Assembly: GCA_028694115.1 (NCBI GenBank)
Contig: JAQUUB010000053.1
Coordinates: forward strand, 1 to 28,058
DNA from: Lachnospiraceae bacterium
GTDB lineage: Bacteria; Bacillota_A; Clostridia; Lachnospirales; Lachnospiraceae
DNA: 28,058 nucleotides
Direction: 5' to 3'
Numbering within the stretch: the stretch's first letter is position 1; every line of letters starts with the position of its first letter. A program made the position numbers and the translations under genes. Shown here one piece after another: positions 15,238 to 23,305 of the stretch. A model generated the notes under the pieces. It searched no databases. It had not been told where the DNA came from and worked only from the letters and a program-made list of their open reading frames with translations.

Positions 15238-18200
15238 ATGCAGATAAAGAATATGTTTGAAAAGCAGATTGATCGTGACATTAAAGGTGTTATCAAAGTT
15301 GGACAATCTGATGAAGAAAATATATATCAGGAATTGGATGAGTATGTTATAACGAAAGAGTTGTTGAAGCATTTTAGAGATTTCTTCGACAACTATGAAA
15401 AAGGAATTAACAGCAATACAGATAAGATGGGAGTGTGGATTTCAGGCTTCTTTGGAAGTGGTAAATCTCACTTTTTGAAGATTCTATCATATCTTTTAAA
15501 GAATAGTGTAGTAGAAGGAAAGCGAGCAATCGAGTATTTTACAGACGGAAAGAAAATTGACGATTCTATGCTAGTTGCCAAGATGACAAAATCCGGGAAT
15601 ATATCTTCTGACGTCGTGCTTTTTAATATTGATTCAAAAGGTTCAGCAAAGGTTGGCTCTGGTAAAGAGGCAATCGTAGAAGTGTTTATGAAAGTATTCA
15701 ATGAGATGCAGGGATACTGTGGTTCTATTCCATATCTTGCAGAGTTTGAACGCCAATTAGACAGTGAAGGAAAGTTTGAAAAATTCAAAGAATTATTCGA
15801 GAAGAATGCGAGTGCTCCTTGGGAAAAGAAGAGACAGGCATTTGCAGTTATTCAGGATAAAATAGTGAAGACTATTGTGGAAATGAACTTTATGAGCGAA
15901 GAGGCTGCTCGTAACTGGTGTAAAAATGCAAAGGGAAATTATGATTTAAGTATTGAAAAGTTTGTCGCTCTTGTACAGGAATATTGCGCAAAGAAAGGTT
16001 CAAATCATCATGTAATCTTTTTGGTAGATGAGATTGGACAGTATATTGCAGACGACACACAGCTTATGCTGAATTTACAGACCATCGTGGAAGATTTGGG
16101 AACAGCTTGCAAAGGAAAGGCTTGGGTTATTGTAACAAGCCAAGAAGATATTGATTCCATTACTAAGACAAAAGGAAATGACTTTTCTAAAATTCAAGGT
16201 CGTTTTGATACACGACTTTCTCTTTCTGCGTCAAATGTTGATGAAGTTATTCGTAAGCGTGTACTTGCTAAGAATGAAACAGCAGGTTCTACTTTAAGAC
16301 TTCTTTATGAACAGAAAGAATCTATCATTAAGAATCTTATTACATTTACGACAGATACAGCGGATAAGAAGTTATTTACAGATAAATCAGATTTCGCTGA
16401 TTGCTATCCATTTATCCCATATCAATTCAATTTATTAGGACAGGTATTGACGGCTGTTAGAACTCATGGCGCAAGCGGAAAGCATTTATCGGATCAGTCC
16501 CGTTCTATGCTGGCATTATTCCAGGAGTCTGCAATTAGAGTGATGAATAGTGATGATGGAGTGTTTGTTCCATTCAGTTATTTCTATGATCCATTACATA
16601 AATTTATAGATCATCAGCATAGTCAGGTTATTTCTGACGCAGAGAACAACAGTAAACTGAATAATTTTGATGTGGAACTGTTAAAAGTTCTCTTCATGAT
16701 TAAATATGTAAAAGAAATTAAAGCAAATGTAGATAATCTGACCACCTTAATGATTTCAAATATTGATGATGACAGAATTGAAGTACGTTCAAAGATTGAA
16801 GAATCATTGAAGAGACTTATAAAAGAAACTTTAGTTCAGAAGAATGGAGAAATCTATATCTTCCTTACAGATGAAGAACAGGCAATCAATAATGCAATCA
16901 ATAATGAGACAGTTGAAATGGGAGAAATAATTGGAGAGGCATCTACAGTTATTTTTCAGGATATATACAAAGAGAATAAGTACAGATACAGTAACCGTTA
17001 CTTATTCCCATTTAACCAGAAGGTGGATGATCGATTCTTCAAAGGAAATCAGTCAAATGATATTGGAGTTACAATTATTACACCTTATGGTGGAGATTAT
17101 CCGGATTCTTCTCTGCGTATGCTCTCAGCGCAGGAAAGAACAGTAATCATAAAACTGCCAAATGACAGTACTTTCTTAGATGAGATAACAGATTCAATCA
17201 AAATATATAAATATCTGAATAAGAATGCTTCTAGTGCAAGAGATGGTTCAGATAGTATTCGTCGAGCAAAAGAAGACGAGCGAATTCAGAAGAAGGATAG
17301 AATTAGAATCTTTCTTGAAGATGCCTTAAAGAATGCTGACATTTATGTGAATGGAGATAAAGCGACAATATCTGTCAAAGAACCAATAGGAAGAATATCT
17401 GAGGCTTTGGGTAAATTGGTTTCGATGCAGTATAACAAGCTGACTTACATGGAGACAGCTCCAGAACTGTCAGATATTGCAGCAATATTCAATGAGGGAA
17501 ATGACCAGATGTCTTTCCTTGGAACAAGTGATACAACGCCCAATAAATTAGCACTGGAAGAAGTTGTACAGGTAATCATTCTGAACAATTCCAGACACAT
17601 GAAGACATCTTTAAAATCATTACAAGATAAGTTTGGTGCTGCACCGTATGGATTTGATCCAAAGGATGTGCAGTGGCTAGTTGCGATGCTCTTTAAACTT
17701 GGAAGAGTCTCCTTGGCATACAATAGTCAGTCTTTATCACTGTTATCAAATACAAAAGATGAATTGGTCAGATATATTACAAAACGTGAATTTGTAGAAA
17801 AACTACTGGTAGACATCAGAGAAAGAGCAACAGATGGGCAGATTCGTTCTGTTAAGGAAGTAATGAAGGATTACTTTGGTTTCACATTATCCAGCGAAGA
17901 TGATGATGTAATCATGAAAAATTTCCAAGGCAAGGCAAAGGATAAAATCCATTCATACGCGGATATTATGGTAGAGTATCGTGTCAATCCATTGCTTCCA
18001 TGCAAATCATTGATGGAAAAAGCAAAGGGTACGTTGGATGAGATTATTACAATTTCAGAGCCAGTAGAATTCTTCAAAACAGTAGATAAAAAGAGAGACG
18101 TTTTGCTGGATGAGGCAGAAGATACAGCACCTGTTTTTGATTTCTTTAAAGGAGAACAGAAGCCAATCTTTGAGAAGGCTCTTAAGTTTATCCATATGTT

Positions 18201-18831
18201 TGAGAATAGTAAGACTTATGTCAGAGATCAAGAAATAATAGAGAATGTGGCTCAAATGGATGCGATAATAAACAGTATAAGTCCATTTGGACAGATTCAG
18301 AAATTGCCAGAGATGTGTGAGAAATTTGTAAATCAATATGGCACATTGCTTGAAAAAGAAGCAATAAACATGAGACCAATCGTGGCTGACGACCAGAAAA
18401 AAGTTATGGATATTCTGGAAACAAAAGAATTCGCAGATGTATTCAGAAACAAATTTACGAAGGCATTCGAAGATTTGAGAACCAAACTAGACACTTCTCA
18501 TGAGATAGCAGCAGTTAAAAATATTAAGCTTGAAAGTGATACATTAAAACTACGCTGTATGGACGAAATGACTGAATACGAAGCAACACATCAGCCAGTT
18601 ACGGTCACACCAGTAACCCCGCCGACTCTGGGAGATGATCCAGTAACACCACCAGTTGTACCGCCAACAATCGTAAAGACAAAAAAGAGAAAAAATGTAT
18701 CAATTAGTAATGTGGCAGGTGCAAGGACTTACTCTATCGAAAGCGAACAGGATATAGACCAGTTCTTATCTGAAATGAAGAAGAAACTACTGAGCGAGTT
18801 GGAAGAGGATACAATTATTACATTAAGTTAA
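15238..18831 (+). CDS. brxC: BREX P-loop ATPase BrxC
   Basis: A 1197-residue ATPase of the expected size for type 1 BrxC. The AAA-type core begins early: Walker A GFFGSGKSH at residues 70-78, Walker B HVIFLVDEIGQYI with D264-E265, and VIVTSQEDID as sensor region. The body is long and helical. A Pro/Thr/Val-rich linker (about residues 1118-1143; VTPVTPPTLGDDPVTPPVVP) precedes a basic KTKKRKN patch and a final helical tail. BrxC is an essential core component that is thought to form large ATP-dependent assemblies with PglX/PglZ. Start ATG 15238 follows GGAGGAAA. Its stop is 23 bases from the pglX ATG. Confidence 0.95.
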   Translation: MQIKNMFEKQIDRDIKGVIKVGQSDEENIYQELDEYVITKELLKHFRDFFDNYEKGINSNTDKMGVWISGFFGSGKSHFLKILSYLLKNSVVEGKRAIEYFTDGKKIDDSMLVAKMTKSGNISSDVVLFNIDSKGSAKVGSGKEAIVEVFMKVFNEMQGYCGSIPYLAEFERQLDSEGKFEKFKELFEKNASAPWEKKRQAFAVIQDKIVKTIVEMNFMSEEAARNWCKNAKGNYDLSIEKFVALVQEYCAKKGSNHHVIFLVDEIGQYIADDTQLMLNLQTIVEDLGTACKGKAWVIVTSQEDIDSITKTKGNDFSKIQGRFDTRLSLSASNVDEVIRKRVLAKNETAGSTLRLLYEQKESIIKNLITFTTDTADKKLFTDKSDFADCYPFIPYQFNLLGQVLTAVRTHGASGKHLSDQSRSMLALFQESAIRVMNSDDGVFVPFSYFYDPLHKFIDHQHSQVISDAENNSKLNNFDVELLKVLFMIKYVKEIKANVDNLTTLMISNIDDDRIEVRSKIEESLKRLIKETLVQKNGEIYIFLTDEEQAINNAINNETVEMGEIIGEASTVIFQDIYKENKYRYSNRYLFPFNQKVDDRFFKGNQSNDIGVTIITPYGGDYPDSSLRMLSAQERTVIIKLPNDSTFLDEITDSIKIYKYLNKNASSARDGSDSIRRAKEDERIQKKDRIRIFLEDALKNADIYVNGDKATISVKEPIGRISEALGKLVSMQYNKLTYMETAPELSDIAAIFNEGNDQMSFLGTSDTTPNKLALEEVVQVIILNNSRHMKTSLKSLQDKFGAAPYGFDPKDVQWLVAMLFKLGRVSLAYNSQSLSLLSNTKDELVRYITKREFVEKLLVDIRERATDGQIRSVKEVMKDYFGFTLSSEDDDVIMKNFQGKAKDKIHSYADIMVEYRVNPLLPCKSLMEKAKGTLDEIITISEPVEFFKTVDKKRDVLLDEAEDTAPVFDFFKGEQKPIFEKALKFIHMFENSKTYVRDQEIIENVAQMDAIINSISPFGQIQKLPEMCEKFVNQYGTLLEKEAINMRPIVADDQKKVMDILETKEFADVFRNKFTKAFEDLRTKLDTSHEIAAVKNIKLESDTLKLRCMDEMTEYEATHQPVTVTPVTPPTLGDDPVTPPVVPPTIVKTKKRKNVSISNVAGARTYSIESEQDIDQFLSEMKKKLLSELEEDTIITLS

Positions 18832-18854
18832 TTGGCTTGATTGGAGGATACAGC

Positions 18855-21800
18855 ATGAACAAAACAGCGATTAAGAAATTCGCCATAGATGCAAGAAGAA
18901 AGCTAATAGCATCTGTAACTGATAAAGCAGGAATGCTTGGAATTACTGAAAAGGGATGTAGTCAGCCGATTTCTCAAGGGGCAGATTTCAAAGTATATAA
19001 AACTGCCGCGGACACAGAAGTGACATTAAATCGAAAACAGTGCGAACAGAGAGACAAACTGGAAGCACAGATAAATGATAGAGGATTTGAAGTGATTGTA
19101 GAGGAAGTGGCATACACTTGGTTTAATAGAATCTGTGCGATTCGATTTATGGAAGTGAATGATTATCTTCTAACGAGAGTTCGTGTTCTTTCATCGGAGA
19201 AGAAAGGTAAAACAGAACCAGATATCGTGACACAGGCTCCTGATGTGGATTTAGACTTTACTGCGGAAGAAAAAGAGCACATTATTGAATTAAAATTGAA
19301 ATCTGATTCAAAGAGTCAAGATGAATTATTTAGATTACTTTTTATCAAACAGTGTAACAAGTTGCATGAAGTATTACCGGAATTATTCGAGAAGACTTCC
19401 GACTATACAGAGCTTTTATTGGATATTTCATATACCAACAAAGAGGAAATTGTGTATAGACTGGTTAATGCTGAAGACGGTATTGCAGAGGATGATTTTA
19501 ATATTTCTAGCGTTGACGAAGAAGGAGAAAATACAGGTCAGGTGGAAATAATTGGCTGGTTATATCAATACTATATATCTGAAAAGCATGAGGAGATTGT
19601 AAATGTCTATAAAAGTACAGTCAAAAAAGAGGATATTCCTGCGGCAACTCAGTTATTTACTACAGACTGGGTTGTGAGATATATGGTAGATAATTCATTG
19701 GGAAGATATTGGATTGAAAGAAATCCAGATAGTAAATTGGGAGAGAAACTTAAGTATTTTGTTACACCGCAAGATGGTCACATCGAATATGTGAATGAAA
19801 AGATTGCACCAACTGAACTGACGTTCTTCGATCCATGTATGGGTAGTGGACACATTTTGGTATATGCTTTTGATGTGCTTATGGAGATATATCGTGAGTG
19901 TGGTTATTCTGATCGAAATGCTGCTCTGAATATTGTACAGTTTAATCTATTTGGTTTAGATATCGATAGACGCGCTCATCAGCTAGCATATTTTGCTGTG
20001 ATGATGAAGGCAAGAAGTTATAATCGCCGCGTTTTGACACAAGGCGTTTACGATCATATTGCTTCTATTGAAGAGAGTAACTCTATTAAAACTTTTCAAT
20101 GCGATGGAATAACAAATGATAAAGACCAGAATGAAATTGGAGATTATCTTGTTAGAACATTTTTGCATGCCAAAGAAATAGGATCACTACAGACAGTTGA
20201 AAAGTATGATTATAGAGGATTTTATGAGTATTTAGTCAACATAGAAAAAAAGGAACTACAGTTAAATTTTGATTCTGTTGAATGGATTCAGAAAGTGTTA
20301 CCAATAACAAAAAAACTGACAAAACAAGCCGTTATTTTATCAGAAAAATACAGTGTGGTTTGTACAAATCCACCATATATGAATAAGTTTGAAAGCAATC
20401 TTAAAGAGTTTGTAACTGATAGATATAATGATTATGCTAGTGATTTATTTAGTGTATTTATGTTTAGAAATTTTGATTTTTGCGTACCGAATGGGTATTC
20501 AGGATTTATGACACCGAATGTATGGATGTTTTTGCAATCTTATGAAAAACTTCGAATATTTATTGAAAATAAAAAGTCAATAATTACATTGATACAGTTT
20601 GCAAAAGGGGCTTTTTTCCAAGATGCAACGGTTGATATTTGTTCATTTATACTGATGAATAGTAATAAGTGCCATACTGGAGAGTATTTTCGACTTGAAG
20701 ATTTTAAAGGAAATATGGATGTACAAAAAATAAGATTTCTAGAGAATAAAGATAATGAAAGATGTCATTATTCAACAGATATAAAAAATTTTGAAAATAC
20801 TCCTGGAAATATTATAGCATACTGGGTGAGCGATACAGTCTTGAAAGCTTTTTCATACACTCCTTTGGGAGAACTAGCCGCGCCAAGACAGGGAATGGCA
20901 CCTTCTGATAGTAATAGATTTTTACGATTATGGCACGAAGTTAGTTATAATAAAATAGGATTCGGAGCGAAGGATGGACAAGATTCAGTACGAATGAAGA
21001 AAAAATGGTATCCATACAATAAGGGGGGGGCATTTAGAAAATGGTATGGAAATCAAGATTATGTAGTTAACTGGAAAAATGATGGATATGAGGTGAAAGA
21101 ATATGCGAGATCTCTTTATAAAAATGATACTCGTACAATAAAAAATCAACAATATTACTTTAAAGAGTGTATTAGCTGGTCAAAAATATCAAGTGGTAAT
21201 GCTGCATTTAGATATTATGGTGATGGTTTTGTTTTTTCAGATGCTGGGATGGCGGTATTCTCAGATGATTCAAAAATATTGAGATATATTGCGGCTTTCT
21301 TGAATTCCAGTGTATGCAGAAAACTATTAGAAGCAATATCACCAACTATGAACTTTGAAGCAGGGCATATTCAACGGTTACCTTTGATAATAAATAAGTC
21401 GGTGCTTGATAAAGTCAGTGATGATGTAGACAGATGTATTTGTTTAGCAAAGCAAGACTGGGATTCATATGAGAATAGTTGGTGTTTTAAACGAAACCCA
21501 TTAGTAGAAATAGGTAATCTTGAATGTGATAATCATAGAGTTGAGTTGATATATAGGTCATGGGTAAATGAGGTAAATGAAAGACGACAAGAGATAAGTA
21601 ATATTGAGAAAGAATTAAATTCTATCTTCATAAATACGTATAACTTACAAAATGAGATGGAAGCTCTTTCTATCGATAAAGATAATGTTATCAATGAAGC
21701 AGAAGTAAATAGAGACATAAAGAACTTAATTTCTTATATTGTGGGTTGTATTTTTGGTCGTTATTCTTTGGATATAGATGGATTGGTATATGCTGGAGGA

Positions 21801-22463
21801 GAATGGAATCCTGCTAAATATGTAAGATACTGTCCAGATACCGATAATATTATACCAATCACTGATGAGGAATATTTTGCTGATGATATTGTAGGGTTAT
21901 TATGTAAATGGCTGAAACAGGTCTATGGTGATGAAACACTTGAAGAGAATCTTAATTATATTGCAAAGGCGCTTGGCAATAAAGGAGATTCTAGTCGTGA
22001 GGTTATAAGAAATTACTTTTTAAAAGATTTCTTTATAGATCATTGTAAAATATATCAGAAACGTCCTATTTATTGGCTTTTTGATTCTGGTAAGGAAAAT
22101 GGTTTTAAAGCATTAGTTTACTTGCATAGGTATAATCCGGATACAGTAGGTAGAGTTCGTACTGATTACCTTCACAAAGAACAGACATATGTTGAAGCTG
22201 CTCTTCGAAGTGCAGAGTACACAATCGATAACAGCTCGTCAGCATCAGAAAAATCGAAGGCAACTAAAGCTGTATCAAAATATACAAAACAGCTTGCAGA
22301 GATGAAAATCTATGATGAGGCAATAGCACATATTGCAAATCAGAGAATAGAGTTGGATTTAGACGATGGCGTAAAAGTAAACTATGAGAAGTTCCAGGGG
22401 ATAGAAGTATCTCGTGAAGGACACAAATCTCTGAAAATTGATTTGCTGGCAAAAATAAAGTAA
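18855..22463 (+). CDS. pglX: BREX adenine-specific DNA methyltransferase PglX
   Basis: 1202 residues from the ATG at 18855, which has GGAGG (18843-18847); an in-frame TTG at 18837 precedes that site. AdoMet motif I is FFDPCMGSGHIL (D326 to H333), and the catalytic NPPY is at 505-508, so it is a class gamma-type N6-adenine methylase that marks the self DNA for BREX. Residues ~560-1000 form the target recognition region and, by eye, are clearly more AT-rich than brxC, as expected for a variable domain. The conserved motif WYPYNKGGAFRKWYGN (from residue 718) contains a G8 tract at 21023-21030; one base gained or lost would truncate the protein. It is intact in this copy. Confidence 0.95.
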   Translation: MNKTAIKKFAIDARRKLIASVTDKAGMLGITEKGCSQPISQGADFKVYKTAADTEVTLNRKQCEQRDKLEAQINDRGFEVIVEEVAYTWFNRICAIRFMEVNDYLLTRVRVLSSEKKGKTEPDIVTQAPDVDLDFTAEEKEHIIELKLKSDSKSQDELFRLLFIKQCNKLHEVLPELFEKTSDYTELLLDISYTNKEEIVYRLVNAEDGIAEDDFNISSVDEEGENTGQVEIIGWLYQYYISEKHEEIVNVYKSTVKKEDIPAATQLFTTDWVVRYMVDNSLGRYWIERNPDSKLGEKLKYFVTPQDGHIEYVNEKIAPTELTFFDPCMGSGHILVYAFDVLMEIYRECGYSDRNAALNIVQFNLFGLDIDRRAHQLAYFAVMMKARSYNRRVLTQGVYDHIASIEESNSIKTFQCDGITNDKDQNEIGDYLVRTFLHAKEIGSLQTVEKYDYRGFYEYLVNIEKKELQLNFDSVEWIQKVLPITKKLTKQAVILSEKYSVVCTNPPYMNKFESNLKEFVTDRYNDYASDLFSVFMFRNFDFCVPNGYSGFMTPNVWMFLQSYEKLRIFIENKKSIITLIQFAKGAFFQDATVDICSFILMNSNKCHTGEYFRLEDFKGNMDVQKIRFLENKDNERCHYSTDIKNFENTPGNIIAYWVSDTVLKAFSYTPLGELAAPRQGMAPSDSNRFLRLWHEVSYNKIGFGAKDGQDSVRMKKKWYPYNKGGAFRKWYGNQDYVVNWKNDGYEVKEYARSLYKNDTRTIKNQQYYFKECISWSKISSGNAAFRYYGDGFVFSDAGMAVFSDDSKILRYIAAFLNSSVCRKLLEAISPTMNFEAGHIQRLPLIINKSVLDKVSDDVDRCICLAKQDWDSYENSWCFKRNPLVEIGNLECDNHRVELIYRSWVNEVNERRQEISNIEKELNSIFINTYNLQNEMEALSIDKDNVINEAEVNRDIKNLISYIVGCIFGRYSLDIDGLVYAGGEWNPAKYVRYCPDTDNIIPITDEEYFADDIVGLLCKWLKQVYGDETLEENLNYIAKALGNKGDSSREVIRNYFLKDFFIDHCKIYQKRPIYWLFDSGKENGFKALVYLHRYNPDTVGRVRTDYLHKEQTYVEAALRSAEYTIDNSSSASEKSKATKAVSKYTKQLAEMKIYDEAIAHIANQRIELDLDDGVKVNYEKFQGIEVSREGHKSLKIDLLAKIK
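21023..21030 (+). repeat. Homopolymer G8 tract in pglX, candidate phase-variation switch
   Basis: Eight G in a row, coding for K723-G724-G725-A726 and written AAG GGG GGG GCA. In this AT-rich gene Gly is usually GGA. With nine G the frame reads on to ATT TAG two codons later; with seven G it stops at TAG after about 14 codons. Both lose the last ~470 residues. Slippage during replication would therefore switch PglX off and on. The tract is seen; the switching is inferred from known PglX phase variation. Confidence 0.75.
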
Positions 22464-22484
22464 TTGATTGGAAGAAGGTAGTAT

Positions 22485-23252
22485 ATGGCAAAATCTGAAT
22501 TAGAAAAACAGCTTGAAAAACAAATGCGGCAACAGAAACAACTTGACGATAGAAAAAGAAGAGAAGAACAGAAGAGAATGCGAGACGAAGCAAGAAGTGC
22601 AAAAGAAGAAGCTGTTCGGCAACGTGCAACAACAATTGTCAGCGGAAGAGAACTTGTTGCAGGAATGCGTATAATGGATAAAACTTCTGAGGATATGCTT
22701 AATTGTTTGTTGAAATGTGAAAGAAATCAGAATAATCATATTAGTTTTGAATATGATATTTTTCCGGAGTATGTCCAAATGTCTATATCATTGGAGCTGG
22801 AGAAATTAACCCAGTATGGCATGATAGGTGGCGTTATAAAATGGATGAGCGGAGGAATGCTAGATTTACTGCCAACTGCAATAACATATTTTGAGGATAA
22901 AGAAAAAGCTATAGCGATATGGGAACAGCAAAGGGAGCAAAAAATGCAGTCTATTGTTAATTATGGAAACATTATTTATGGAAACGTATCAGGCTCTACG
23001 ATTTCTGTTGACAACTCAATTCATCAAATTGAAAAGGCTATTGAAGAAAATGGTGGAGATGATAAAGAAGAGTTAAAAGAAATTCTGGAAGAGGTAAAGG
23101 AACTTGTAGACAATATGCAGACAAGCAGGTCTATACCAAAACAGAAAAAATTATTTGATAGATTATCAAATCACCTTGAAAAGCATGGATGGTTCTATGG
23201 ATCGGTGGTTCAGCTTTTAGGAACTGCAGCGATAAGTTTGTTAGGTGCGTAA
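22485..23252 (+). CDS. Unrecognised coiled-coil protein inserted between pglX and pglZ (255 aa)
   Basis: Not a standard BREX gene and I recognise no family. Residues 1-~45 are a highly charged helix (EKQLEKQMRQQKQLDDRKRR). Residues ~65-140 resemble a winged-helix layout: a helix with TSEDMLNCLLKCE, a longer helix YVQMSISLELEKLTQYGMIG, then MLDLLPTAITYFEDKEKA. A short beta-like element IIYGNVSGSTISVDNSI (about 163-179) is followed by a Glu/Lys coil, and the protein ends in a hydrophobic GWFYGSVVQLLGTAAISLLG. The layout (coil, wHTH, repeat-like strand, hydrophobic end) suggests a regulator or effector that could meet a membrane. The gene lies 21 bases after pglX and 53 before pglZ in the same direction. 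Confidence 0.75.
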   Translation: MAKSELEKQLEKQMRQQKQLDDRKRREEQKRMRDEARSAKEEAVRQRATTIVSGRELVAGMRIMDKTSEDMLNCLLKCERNQNNHISFEYDIFPEYVQMSISLELEKLTQYGMIGGVIKWMSGGMLDLLPTAITYFEDKEKAIAIWEQQREQKMQSIVNYGNIIYGNVSGSTISVDNSIHQIEKAIEENGGDDKEELKEILEEVKELVDNMQTSRSIPKQKKLFDRLSNHLEKHGWFYGSVVQLLGTAAISLLGA

Positions 23253-23305
23253 AAGAGATGAAACAGCAATAATTAAAAAAATCAAACAAGTGAGAAGGTG
23301 AATAT

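Noticed and set aside
18600..18670. Possible tandem repeat in brxC coding VTP/VPP units
   Set aside because: Short and irregular Pro/Val/Thr linker, not a true DNA repeat; likely only a flexible hinge.
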